Assembly: GCA_011032825.1 (NCBI GenBank)
Contig: JAADJZ010000006.1
Span: 310,001-374,000 of the forward strand
From: Massariosphaeria phaeospora
Lineage: Eukaryota > Ascomycota > Dothideomycetes > Pleosporales
DNA length: 64,000 nt
Direction: 5' to 3'
Positions 47,253-58,048 of this stretch are shown piece by piece. The notes beneath the pieces were generated by a model. It was not told where the DNA came from, did no database searches, and was given only the letters and a program-made list of their open reading frames with translations. Made by a program: the position numbers and the translations under genes. Numbering within the stretch: position 1 is the stretch's first letter; every line of letters starts with the position of its first letter.

Positions 47253-48650
47253 TCACCGTAAAGAAAACGCGAAGACGTCGTGGCTATGCAAAAGCCTTCC
47301 CTGGCTGTCCTCTTCATCCAATATATCCTCATTCGCCGTGTCCCCCGCGATAATCTCCAGGTACTCGCGGAAGCTGTCGTAAGAGTCTAGTGTTAGTCGA
47401 GAGGGCGACCATACAACACACTGCCAGCCAACCTGGTCCTCGTTCTTAACGTCCGGATGGAAGTACTGTTGGAGTTTTGCGACATGGGCTAGCTCTTCTG
47501 GTGGAAGCTGCATCATTGCGGCGAAGAATGCAGCACCAAAGGCGACGCCAAGCTCAGGTTCGATAAACCAAATCAACTTGGAATCATCAGCACCTCCGTT
47601 GATCTTGATGACGCGGTCCATGCGCGGAAATTTCGGCTTAAGGCTCATGTTCGTGACGAAGCCAATCTCGACTGATGCGTCCTCCCATATCTCTTGCATC
47701 TCCGTGGCATCAAAGATGTGAACTTCATCTGTGGATAGAAATCTAGGCTCGCTGAAGAAACCGTTCCAGACCGTGTCCATGCCATTCGTCACGGAGAGGA
47801 ACTCCTTGTAGTCATCGGGGAGACCGTGATTAACCTTCTCTTCCAACGCTTTCACCTGTTCTGCAGATGCTCCCTCGTGCAGAACGGTCTCTGGAGGATT
47901 GTCAGGGTCAACGTCATCCATCTCTTCCCAAACGGCGTTCTTTAATGTGTTGTCATTACACATCTGAACAAGATCCTTGATTGGTAAGTCGGCCAGAACC
48001 CGCACTCCTCCGTTCTCCAAGCGCTCCTTGCACGTTGCATACACTTGCTTATAAAAAACCTCCAGTTTATCCTCGTTTACCTCGATGGTCCGAGACAGGG
48101 CGTGGTGTTTTAGGTAGCGCCACGCTTGTCGCGATTTCGACAAGTCGACCCAGGTGGATTGGAAATTCTCGGCGAAAATCTGGAGGATGTCGAGCGCTTT
48201 CTCTCGTTTGTCCATGTACAGCGCGAGGTCGATGGCGGCAGTCAAGTCGTCCGCATGCAATTGCTCGTTCCCCCAGGCATCCATCCTACCGCCACCCGTG
48301 GCTTTCGCGACCAATGTCTCCAGTCCTTCTTCGCTCAAATGTGTGTCTCGCTTCCACAGTATGCGCTCGACCTCCAGTCTCGACAAGTACTCCTCCGTGC
48401 GCTTCTCGGCGGGTATCGAATCAGGCCATAGTCCGGTAGCCTCCCAGGCGAAGTAGAGTCCCGGGCTCCATGACGATTTACAACCCGAGGCAAACGTCTC
48501 GTAGAGATTGTAGAGCTCCGTCGCCTTGTCCACGTAGCCCAACAGCGCAAATTCCAGGGCTAGATCGAAGACATTTCTGGCCACCTCCCAGGGATCCCTC
48601 TGTCGCAGAATGCCGTGGCGATCGAATTTTCTACCCATTCGGTGCGACAT
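47253..48650 (-). CDS. SMI1/KNR4 (SUKH) domain protein
   Basis: Single exon of 465 residues. The N-terminal half (WEVARNVFDLALEFALLGYV, then helical repeats such as ALDILQIFAENFQSTW) is alpha-helical and not recognised. It has an organisation suggesting stacked helical pairs. From about residue 262 a SUKH fold is visible: VKALEEKVNHGLPDDYKEFL, SVTNGMDTVWNGFF, then EIWEDASVEIGFV, LIWFIEPELGVAFGA and a C-terminal SYDSFREYLEII. SUKH domains bind partner proteins: yeast Smi1/Knr4 coordinates cell-wall synthesis, and bacterial relatives are toxin-immunity proteins. Here the layout is a fungal helical-plus-SUKH protein, distinct from Knr4 itself; its partner is unknown. No intron is needed. Confidence 0.85.
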   Translation of the reverse strand: MSHRMGRKFDRHGILRQRDPWEVARNVFDLALEFALLGYVDKATELYNLYETFASGCKSSWSPGLYFAWEATGLWPDSIPAEKRTEEYLSRLEVERILWKRDTHLSEEGLETLVAKATGGGRMDAWGNEQLHADDLTAAIDLALYMDKREKALDILQIFAENFQSTWVDLSKSRQAWRYLKHHALSRTIEVNEDKLEVFYKQVYATCKERLENGGVRVLADLPIKDLVQMCNDNTLKNAVWEEMDDVDPDNPPETVLHEGASAEQVKALEEKVNHGLPDDYKEFLSVTNGMDTVWNGFFSEPRFLSTDEVHIFDATEMQEIWEDASVEIGFVTNMSLKPKFPRMDRVIKINGGADDSKLIWFIEPELGVAFGAAFFAAMMQLPPEELAHVAKLQQYFHPDVKNEDQVGWQCVVWSPSRLTLDSYDSFREYLEIIAGDTANEDILDEEDSQGRLLHSHDVFAFSLR

Positions 48651-50956
48651 AGGTCGGTAGCAGTGGTAACGGCCGTGGTAAGGAGCAGCGTCGAGTGACG
48701 GAACGGAAGGGGCGTCAAAGCGAACGGGGCTAGCACCCTACTTTAAGGAATGCGCAAATTGGTCATGACTCGCCAACATTGCCCAATTCATCAAAGTGTC
48801 AGGGCACCTTGCCAGCTGACGTCGCGACCAAGCCACTGGTCTCTCGCGCTGGCGAGGCCTCAATTGCGCGCCGCCGCGTAGGATCCCCCTGGCTTCGTGC
48901 AGCAGAACAGCCGAGCAGTCCGCCGGAGTGCGCGGGCGGGACGGGAGGATCTGTACTAGTGCCCCATCCGCAGTGTATCTACATGCACGTTCCACAATGT
49001 GCACCTCGTCGCTCTCTGCATCTTGTCATGTTTGCTTTTGTCTACGGCCGCATCGGGGAGAACTGTTGTGTAAAGAGCACCATGACGCAACGCACTCCGT
49101 GGGATTGCAACTACAGTGGAAACTCAACCATGCCGGTGGCCCAGTTTCAGCGGATATTGTGGCGCGTTTAGAGCGTGGGGGCACCGCCGGCCCTTCTTAG
49201 TAACTCTCTTATATAGAGCAAGGTATTCTTGATACGAGACGTACGGAGCCGTTTGGGGGATTTCCATCTTCCAGACGCTGACAAGTGGCACAGCACGGGC
49301 GCGGTCGTCGACATTGTATACCAAACAACAACCAGGGCAGTCTGTTCGGCGAACATTTGTCTGTAGCAGATCATTTGTCTAACGGCATAACAAGTGGAAT
49401 GCTCGTGCAGTATACGCCGTGGCCCTGGACCAGTAACGAAGGCGCATTCTCAATGGCGAACATACCGCCCTACAGACCTACATATGCAGTAGGGGTATAA
49501 GTAACAAACCCGATTGGTTTCCATCGCCGTAGAATGGGGTTTTTCTTGTAACGGGAAAAGGATACTGCTCGCGCACATAGATACCTTCGTACTGAACGTG
49601 GAGTAAGTACTGGGGGTTTGCAGTCGAATACAATCCAGTTCGTTCTTCTCGCATGCTCAGCGACGTTGGAGTTTGGTCGCAGTAATCTTTTAGGTATCAT
49701 GATAGACATGCTCTCCACATGCGCAATTTGCATGCACTTCTTCTTGGCTAGTGGGTACGTACCTGCATCAAGTAGTACTGCAGAGTAGTGTTGAGACCAA
49801 CAAGACTATGACCGAGTGACATTCAGGTATTCATCTGGTAACCATTAGCGACTATACAAAAGAAAAACGGGTCCTCCAGACCAGCTTTGAGCGACTGAAG
49901 ACGTATACTCCTAAAGCCCTCTAAGCCATTCTCTTTTGGCAATCCCTATCAACCAGAGCCTCGCCCAACAGCATCGACTACGTACCGCGAACTGAGGGGT
50001 AATGGCGACGGACAATCCAACACAAACATACTTGCGCTTGAGGAGTGTTGGAATCCATCGGCTAGACGAGTCCTGGAACTTGCTCAAGAAGGAAATTGGC
50101 TACGCCTTGTGGTGCACAGACCGTGTCGCTTGAGACGGCGCTACTCTCGTGCACACCACAACCACAACCGCAACCACAATCTCAACAACTCCAACCGCAA
50201 CCACAACGAAATCCTACTGCATCAGGACGTGTTGGATTCTTTGAATTACCCACAAGGCAGAAATTTGCAGTGGATCATCTAAGACGGGCGATTCTCTCGT
50301 TCCAGCACTTGGTGGGCGCTGTTGGACACCGCTCAACATCTCGCATTCATTGCTCTCATCGCTACCTACCGAGGTAGGTATCATCTTGAGATCCAATCTC
50401 AATATTTGAGCATCTAATTGTCGCCCCCTCATGCGCTTAATCACGAGAGCTTTGAGACGGTATCCACCCGACTGATGGCTTCTCTACCGTAACACGCGTG
50501 CACTTCGGCTCCTAAGCACAAAGATCCGTTCCTGAAACAGCTCATCAGACTCCCCAACGTCCAAGTCAAATGGCAACCACCTGTCTTAGCATGGCCGTCG
50601 TATTGCGCATATACTTTCAAGCGGGTTGGCTATACTGCTTCTTGCTGACGCTGGCGCCGCGAACACGCCTTCCATGCATTGAGAACAGGAAATATCAATG
50701 TACCGGTTAGCTGGGTTGCTCTTCCACCTCTGATATTGCTCAAGGCAGGCGTGTAATCGGGTCCCTCATATGTTTTCCCGTCGCCTGCTCACTACTTCTC
50801 TTTCTCTCCGGCAAACCATCTCAGCTCATCCATTCATACATGACATAGACCCATTCGTTGGTTCATCATCCTTACTGCGAGATATCGTCTGCCACTACCA
50901 ACCCCGATATCTCCACCAAAAGGGTTCAGACCCCCGAAAAGTTGCATCCTTCCGCC
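48651..50956. other. 2.3 kb intergenic
   Basis: No gene is recognised. An ATG at 50002 opens a frame of only 43 codons, and a CAACCACAACCG-rich stretch at 50155-50215 makes a Pro/Gln-rich frame that has no other support. One TACGGAG motif lies at 49242. Confidence 0.45.
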
Positions 50957-51661
50957 ATGGGTCTAAAATCGGCAATACCCTCGCGACCCTACATATACAC
51001 CATGTTCTCTAGCCACAAAGACTGGACCCCATATCCCGCGGACACCTGGGAGGGCGTCCTGCATAGTGTGTTCGTCGCCGACAATCCTCACGTAGCTCAC
51101 GCACACTATATGGAAGTGTTGGGCCGCATCGTGGCTGCCCATCCAAAACGCAAGTGGCGCCAGGTATGGGATGGAAAGCAGCTCATGGCGTGGCGCTGGC
51201 TGCGAAACGGGGTCGTTGGGGGGATATATTGGGTGACCATGAATGACCTTGTGGGTACGAGGGGTGCCCCAGCGATGGAGGCTACAAAGGGTCAGGCAAA
51301 GGCTGGTGATCAAGACGATGGCAACCAGGACGACAGAGAGGCGGCTAGTCAAGACGATGGCAACCAGGGCAGCGAGAAGGAGGCCGACACCGGAAGTGGA
51401 GAGCCACCGGACGAGGACGAGAAGACGGAAAGTGGGAGTGGCGACGACCCACCAGACGATGGCGAGCCGACTGAGAGCACGACTGGAGCGCACTTGTCCA
51501 AGCGACGCACTGTCTCCGACCCGCCGCCCTACACGGCAACACCAGACGAAATCTTGATTAGTGCGGTGCCCAAGAGGTTCTCCGTATTGGAGCGCAAACG
51601 CACGATCCCGAGTATTCTGGAGGCCGCGGCGAGACTGGGAGAAGAATTGGCACGGACTTGA
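50957..51661 (+). CDS. small acidic hypothetical protein
   Basis: A 234-residue single-exon frame starting at an ATG in a good fungal context (CCGCCATGGG); a second ATG at 51002 (MFSSHKDWTPYPADTWEG) is possible. Residues 15-100 look folded and Trp-rich (WTPYPADTWEGVLHSVFV, KWRQVWDGKQLMAWRWL). From about 110 to 180 it is acidic and repetitive (QDDGNQDD, ASQDDGNQGSEKE, GSGDDPPDDGEP), and it ends with a basic/aliphatic helix (ILEAAARLGEELART). I do not recognise the family. Codon use and the length of the clean frame favour a real gene, but support is moderate. Confidence 0.6.
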   Translation: MGLKSAIPSRPYIYTMFSSHKDWTPYPADTWEGVLHSVFVADNPHVAHAHYMEVLGRIVAAHPKRKWRQVWDGKQLMAWRWLRNGVVGGIYWVTMNDLVGTRGAPAMEATKGQAKAGDQDDGNQDDREAASQDDGNQGSEKEADTGSGEPPDEDEKTESGSGDDPPDDGEPTESTTGAHLSKRRTVSDPPPYTATPDEILISAVPKRFSVLERKRTIPSILEAAARLGEELART

Positions 51662-51968
51662 GTATGCGGGGTTGGAGTGGTACAATGGATGCTGTGGTCA
51701 TGGCGAAGGGTTGTCACTATTACTTGGGTGGTGTATAATGGATTTGCCGTAGGGGCTATATGGCGAACTGTTCTACTATCGCAGTGGATGAGTTGATAGC
51801 ACGTAGCTGGAAGTACGAGTCCGTCGTCAACTATTCATTCCACTCTACTTAGCTAAAAACACTATGTTTTACGAGCAACAACTAAAGAGGCGAAGGGTAA
51901 TCGGCTAACAATAATCGCAGTTCGTTATATACGCATATGTGCACGCCCAAAACAATCCCAATGAAACT
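51662..51968. other. short intergenic between convergent genes
   Basis: 307 bases between two stop codons. AT-rich in the second half, with nothing recognised; it should hold both polyadenylation regions. Confidence 0.5.
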
Positions 51969-53301
51969 CTACTCGCGACCCCCTACTCTCCTCTCGTAGT
52001 CGTCCGTGAGCCTGGAAGCGTCGACGACTTCTACACCTTTCCCGAGTCCAACCATAGACGCAGTTTCCCACCACCGCTTGCCATGGTCGGTGTGCTCAGA
52101 CTTTGACTTTGCGGGCCGCTCGTCGTCGGTGTCAACCAGTCCGCCGAGGCCTGTGCCGTCGCTACCTACAACGACGATAGTTTGCCCAACCCAGCGCTGG
52201 ATATCCTCGACGTTGGCGCCGCTGTGGCCGCTAAGGGCATCCACCAAGTATACGAGTTCCGGGCCAATGTGCTTCAGCATGTGGACGTGGCCATTGAGCG
52301 TGGTAAAGGGCATCACCATTGCCGGGTTCTCGACCAACCGGAGGGCTTGGGCGTGCAGAGTGTTCCAGAGCACGTTGTCTGAGCTGCGGGCTGAGAGTGC
52401 GGGAGTGTAGATGGGTTCTTCGGGGTGGGGGTCCATGGATTGGAGCTCTTCGCCTGGAGTTCGAGCTGGTGTCGAGATGGCCGAGTATGAGGAGCCAAGC
52501 GAGGCCGCACCGGTGCGCGAGTTCGGCCGCGATCGCAACGACGGGGAGTAGATGAGGATGAACAGCTTTGTTCGGTTGAAGTCGGTCTCGGGGAGGTGGG
52601 AGAGAATGGTCTGGCGGCGTTAGTCAAGGGCTACAGACGCGTGACGTGACTAGACTTACAGCATTCTCCGAGCGGTATGAGCCGTCCTCGTCGTGCGGGT
52701 TGTCCATCAGCGACTCGGCAGAGATGACAATGGCCACCGTCTTCCGCCTGCCGCCCGTGGTCTGAGGTCCGCCGCGCACCGAAGCAGCAAACGAGCGCGT
52801 CTGAGTGTCGACAGCAGCGGCGCTCTGCGCAGACTGAGCCTCGACATTGCGCCGGAGCCGCGACTCTTCCGACCACCTGTTGTGGTCGGCATAGTCGTCC
52901 TTGTCTTCTTCGCGGATTGACGCGAGCGCAGCACCCGCCGCCGCCCCGGCCGCCGCAAAGCCCGCGACCGTCTTCTTGCTCACCGTGTCGAACAGCTGCT
53001 GCGGGCTCGGGGTGCGCCGAATAACACCCTGCACGCGCCCCATGAGCCCCTCGTCGTCGTGGGCCAGGCCGTGCGACACGTCGCCGCGCAGCCCCGTGGC
53101 CACCTTCTCGGGCACTTCTTCGCCGTAGCTCAGGTCGGCATCGTCGGACTCGTCGTCGTCGCGTCGTTCGCTCCAGACCCACGCGACCGCACCCGCCGTG
53201 GCAACAGTGACAGTGAAAACCAGGGGCACCCAGAAGCCGAAGGTGGTGCGGCGGCTGCTGGTGGGCTGGCGGCGGTCGTAGCGATCGTAGGAGAAGGACA
53301 T
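51969..53301 (-). CDS. peroxin 22-like protein
   Basis: Two exons, 53301-52660 and 52610-51969, joined in phase 0 across a 49-nt intron (GTAAGT donor, GACTAAC branch site), giving 427 residues. One N-terminal span at about 20-43 (TTFGFWVPLVFTVTVATAGA) is followed by an acidic linker, an Ala-rich segment (VAGFAAAGAAAGAALASI) and a soluble domain with VAIVISAESLMDNPHDEDGS, ILSHLPETDFNRTKLFILIY and the C-terminal ASMVGLGKGVEVVDASRL. This pattern is that of filamentous-fungal Pex22-like proteins. Yeast Pex22 anchors the ubiquitin-conjugating enzyme Pex4 at the peroxisome and supports recycling of the import receptor Pex5. The match is by remembered family pattern, so I rate it probable rather than certain. 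It is head-to-head with eIF2B gamma. Confidence 0.8.
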
Positions 53302-53669
53302 GGTGGGCTAGTTGCTCATCTCATGCTCTGGAGCTGGCGCGGGTGGAAAGCAGGCGAAGGCGGGCGTGAGGGGAGTCGAGCTGAGGTTGTTATTGTGGCC
53401 GTCCATCGGGGAAGTGGCTCAGGTGGCTGGGAACATCTGCCGGTGCCAGGGCCAGGGCGGGCGGTGAGCAGCTGCCGCGGCGAGTCATCTCCGCGCGAAA
53501 CTTTTGGAGGGGCAGCAGCTTGACTCCTCCAGCATACCCCACACCACCCCCATAGTCTGATCCCACTCGCCTGGAGCATCACCTTTCTTCTCCTTGTCGA
53601 AACCCTCCTTCTGCGATTAGAGACGCGCCCGCTGGCGATTGGAACTACCAACGAGCACTGTCGCCCGAC
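53302..53669. promoter_or_regulatory. bidirectional promoter of peroxin 22-like and eIF2B gamma genes
   Basis: Only 368 bp separate the two start codons, so both core promoters and both 5' leaders lie here. The right half is pyrimidine-rich on the plus strand, as is common before fungal start sites. No specific site is recognised. Confidence 0.7.
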
Positions 53670-55502
53670 ATGCCGCACGCAACACTGCCTCCGCCTGGCT
53701 TCCAGGCCCTCATTCTGTGTGGGCCTGGAGCTTCATACAGCACCTTCACATCGTCTCCGAAAGAGATGCCCAAAGCCCTGTTACCGATCGCAAACCGCCC
53801 CATGGTCTGGTATCCCCTGGAGTGGTGCTACCGCATGGGAGTCACAGGTATGCGCGCTGTGTCATTATACCTTTCACAGTGCTAATCGCCATGGCCATGC
53901 AACAGACATATTGCTTGTAACTCCAGAAGAATCGTTAGAAGTCATCGAAGCCGCCATGTCCCAAAATCCCCACCTTACCTCCCTGCCAAATCCAAAGCCA
54001 GACCTCCTCGCGCCGAAAGACTTATCACACGAAACTGGAACCGGCGACCTCTTTCGGCTGCCAGAGGTGCAGTCCGCGATCAAAGGAGACTTCATCGTCC
54101 TGCCATGCGACATTGTTTGCGAGCTGGACGGCACTGCCCTCGCCGACGCGTGGATGATTCAGGCTGGTGGCTTTGGCGCAGCCAGTGGCGGCCTGGTAGA
54201 CGGGGGAAAGATAACACCCGGTGTAGGAGGTGAGAAGCTGGGCCGAAGAGGTGGGCTGGGTGTTTGGTATCAGACGAAAGGCGAAGGGAGCACGAAAGGA
54301 GAAGAGACCGACTTCATCGCAACAACACCGCTTCCCACTCCCATCGTGCCCCCGCCTGTCGACTCGTTGCGCAGAGAGATATCCAACCTCGTATACACAG
54401 TCCCCACGGATACAATGAAGGACATCACAGAAGAGAACAAACACTTCCCGATCAGGCACTCGCTCATTCGCAAGCACGGTCGTATAAAGATGCTCACTAC
54501 ACATCGCGATGCGCACATCTATTTCTTCCCGTTTTGGGTTCTTGAGATGATCAAGCGGAATGAGAAGTTTGAGAGCATCAGTGAGGAGGTGCTCGGTTGG
54601 TGGGCAAAAACAGGCTGGCAGGACGGACTCGGGGAAAAACTAGGTCTGCGGGAGGTGCTGCACGGCGAAGAAGGTTCAGGTAGCGAGTCCGGTTCTCAGG
54701 TGGTTGAGGAAGAGATCGACGTTTCGAAGTTCAGCAGCACGTACTACAGCAGCAACAAGGTCAATGGGTCAGGGCAAGCCACGCTCGCTTCGAGAGTGCG
54801 AGGATCGGGACTCGCCGAACTAAACAGGTCCATCGTTAAACCAGACCTCATCATTCCGCCCATACTGGCATACGTTCATCCATCAGGGCCCTCCGAACCT
54901 CTTATTCGAAGGGTCGACACGGCCCATCTACTTCTCACGGTTTCTCTTCGGCTCGCCAAATTGGCGTCCATAGAGGAGGTGGGCAAGAACACCGCCTCGC
55001 CTTTCGCGCATCAAGCCAAGATCGCCCACAAGGACCTGGTGCCCCAAAGGTGTCGCGTGGAAGCTGAAAACTCACTACTCGCTGAGAATGTCCTCGTAGA
55101 AGAAAAGTGCAACATCAAAGAGTCAGTCATCGGCACGGGCTGCAAAATTGGAGAGGGAGCTCGGCTATTGCGATGTCTACTGATGGATGGCGTTGAGGTC
55201 GGGGCCAATGTGCAGCTCACGGACTGCATTCTAGGTCGGCGATGTAAGATTGAAGGAGGTGCTACAAAGAGTGACGACAAGACATCCTTAAGAGACTGCG
55301 AGGTACAAGACGGACAGGTCATCGAATGGGGAAGTAAGTTGCACCACTCCTCGGTGTCGATAACGATAAAAATCCAGCTAATGATTCCACAGCTGAGGCA
55401 AAGAACGAGAAGTTTATGCGCTTCGAGCTTCCCAGCGACGATGGCGAGGACGACGGAGGTTTCGTAGATGACGGTCTCGCAGTTGCGGATGCCCATGAGT
55501 GA
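53670..55502 (+). CDS. GCD1: translation initiation factor eIF2B gamma subunit
   Basis: Gamma subunit of the eIF2B guanine nucleotide exchange factor, which recharges eIF2 with GTP and is the target of eIF2-alpha phosphorylation. Three exons, 53670-53847, 53906-55333 and 55393-55502, giving 571 residues (yeast Gcd1 578). The N-terminal half is a nucleotidyltransferase-like fold (FQALILCGPGASYSTFTSSP, MPKALLPIANRPMVWYPLEW, DFIVLPCDIVCE). The C-terminal half is a left-handed beta-helix with hexapeptide-like turns (NSLLAENVLVEEKCNIKESV, IGEGARLLRCLLMDGVEVGA, VQLTDCILGRRCKIEGGA). The tail, from the last exon, carries AKNEKFMRFELPSDDGEDD. Phases fit at both introns (MGVT|D and EWG|T). It is divergent from the peroxin 22-like gene. 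Confidence 0.95.
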
Positions 55503-56269
55503 ATAGCATCATCATAGCGTTGAAGACCTAACATACCCGCCAGTCCAGGCACATCTATCGAAGTATACAACATTACGGCCCAGCCCTATCAACGATAGGG
55601 CACCCTCGTGTCAGGTTACATAATGACGGAGCCCTTGTGCCAAGGACAAGCACGCGGCTAGCTGTGGGCTAACCCAGGCGGATCTAGTTTCCGCATCGAG
55701 GGGCAGTCTCATCCACAATGACATCAATGGGCAGTAGACTAGGTGCAGCTGCTCCGATAGAGCAACCCAAATTCGTGTTTTGATAACGTTACTCGAAATG
55801 GGGGAACTGGTGGGAATGCTTCTCCGCTACTCGCTCCCAGGCTGTCACACTGTCAGTCCCCCACGACTGCCAAAGCCACGCTGCCCGCAGGATCCACTCA
55901 ACAACACATCTCCGCGCCACTATGTCTGCCACTGCAGCAAGCGTCTGCAAACCGTCTGGGCATCTGCCTCCCCCCCCTGGCTGCATGATCCCAGCAATCG
56001 TTCGAGCACTAACTAGTATAACTAACCCATTGCCTCCGTCAGTCCGTACAACAATTGTGGGTTTGCTTACTCTCAACGACTGCACTTTCCCCGTCTCGCC
56101 GATTGCCGGCTCTTGCTATTAGTGTTTGCTAGTTTCCTCAACCTGGCGGTAGTTGCTTCTTCAAATTGAGATATATTTGAACCTGCCTCCGATCCACTCA
56201 ATACATAGCTCCCTTCGAAGATCTTGGAATACAGATCCCTCACCTTAGACTGCGCATCAATAGTTCATT
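55503..56269. other. 767 bp intergenic
   Basis: 3' side of eIF2B gamma and promoter side of the sulfotransferase-like gene. No motif or gene is recognised. Confidence 0.45.
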
Positions 56270-58048
56270 ATGTCGCAAAAGCCCATCTTTGTGGCTACCC
56301 ACCCCCGAGCCTGCTCCACGGCGTTTGAGAGGGTACGTCACATCCCTCGCATCCAGTCGGTGTTTCAGTGCGCTGACCGTCTTTCAGGTTTTCATGACCC
56401 GCCGGGACACGCTCCAATGCGTCCACGAACCATTCGGAGATGCCTATTACTTCGGACCTGAGCGTCTTGCAGAGAGATACGAAGAGGACGAGAAAGCCAG
56501 ACTTGAGAGCGGCTACTCGGACAGCACGTACCGAACCATCTTCGACAGAATTGCCAGCGAACATTCTGAGGTAGGTTTTGCTCACTTCGCTACTGTCGTC
56601 CCATTTGCGTCCAGTTCGGTCTTCACTTTGAGCAATGTCGTTTGATGTTGGATACACCCAATCAAGAATTTCCCTTACTACACTTCTTCCCATTCGTCGC
56701 CTGCGTCTGTCACGTGTGCATCTTGACCTGGTTCCCCACCAGGATACGGCATAACCTGGCTTCATTGCGTAAGATACGGACGATTCAACTCGTCACCCAT
56801 ACTACCATTAGACACCCAGGCCTTGATCCGGAATTAGAAGTCTTCCACAAAACCCAAATTGCACCTCACACGACATCACTATCTCTCAATCCCGCAAAAC
56901 GCAGTCACACACACCTTTCTTTTCTTTTGGATGTTCGCCTACATCGACCGAATCTACTCTGCCCAGAATCTCAGGTGACCTGGCCACCGCATTTCCATCA
57001 TCAGCTCATTTCCATTACCCCATGACCTGACAGAATTTGTGGGATGGGGCACATGCTCACATCTCTCCAGGGCAAACGGGCCTTCATCAAGGACATGGCG
57101 CAGTATTGGATCCCGCCGAATCAGAAACCATCTACCGTTGCCCCGTCTCTCGCCAACTACAGACGTGGTGTGGGCACCGATACCACCGCTCTCACCCCCC
57201 CGACCACCCGTTCTCCCCACGACGGGCCGCCATATCCATACCACACCGACGGCGAACCTAACAATCCGACGGTCATCCCAGCTGACCTCCTCGCCAACTT
57301 CCACTTTGCATTCCTGATCCGTCACCCCAGGAACAGTATCCCGAGCTACTACCGTTGCACCGTTCCGCCCCTCGACAAAATCACGGGCTTCTACAACTTC
57401 CGTCCCGACGAAGCCGGCTACGACGAACTGCGCCGCCTGTTCGACTACCTGCGTAACGAAGGCCAAGTAGGCCCGCGCTTCGCCAACCAAGACAGCGCGA
57501 GCGAGACGAGCGGCACGAACGGCACGCACTCTGGTGTGGAGATCTGCGTCATCGACGCGGATGATTTGTTGGAAAATCCGTCTAGCATCATCGAGGCGTT
57601 CTGCAAAAGCACGGGCATCAAGTACGAGCCGGAAATGCTGACGTGGGATAACGAAGAGGAGCATCGGGTTGCAAAGGAGGCGTTCGAGAAGTGGAAGGGG
57701 TTCCACGAGGATGCGATTAACAGCACGGAGCTGAAGGCTCGGACGCATGTAAGTCGTCGGCAAACCCCTACTATGCCCAGCGCCTAGCATTGCCACCATT
57801 GGAAAGCAAACTGGTGAAGTGCTGGCTTCGGGATAGTTCATAATGGGCTTGATCTTGATTTGTCCTTGCTAACATGTGCCTAGAAAAAAACCGTCAAGAC
57901 CGATGACCAGCTGCTCGCCGAGTGGACGGACAAGTACGGCGAGGAAGGCGCCAAACTCATCCTCGACACGGTCAAGGCGAACGAGAAGGACTACGAATAC
58001 TTGAAGCAGTTTGCCATCAAGGTCCCTGCCGCGGCGGCGGCGAAGTAA
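56270..58048 (+). CDS. sulfotransferase-like P-loop protein
   Basis: Four exons, 56270-56332, 56388-56570, 57071-57748 and 57884-58048, giving 362 residues. Residues 8-22 (VATHPRACSTAFERV) are a PAPS-type phosphate-binding loop at the N-terminus, as in sulfotransferases, followed by HEPFGDAYYFGPERLAERYE. The FIRHPR-type region appears as FAFLIRHPRNSIPSYYR, and VCVIDADDLL-like sequence (VEICVIDADDLLENPSSIIE) matches the family's strand before the acceptor helix. The C-terminus (LLAEWTDKYGEEGAKLI, ANEKDYEYLKQFAIKVP) is typical of the filamentous-fungal subgroup. Whether it transfers sulfate is not established for that subgroup. Intron 2 is 500 nt, far longer than any other coding intron here, and intron 3 is 135 nt. 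I cannot exclude an extra exon inside intron 2. Confidence 0.82.

Noticed and set aside
50002..50377. Possible small gene with Pro/Gln repeats
   Set aside because: The ATG frame stops after 43 codons, and the Pro/Gln frame results from a CAACCACAA-type simple repeat.
56642..57025. 127-codon frame inside the long intron
   Set aside because: No domain and wrong composition for the enzyme; treated as intronic but noted as worth an RNA check.
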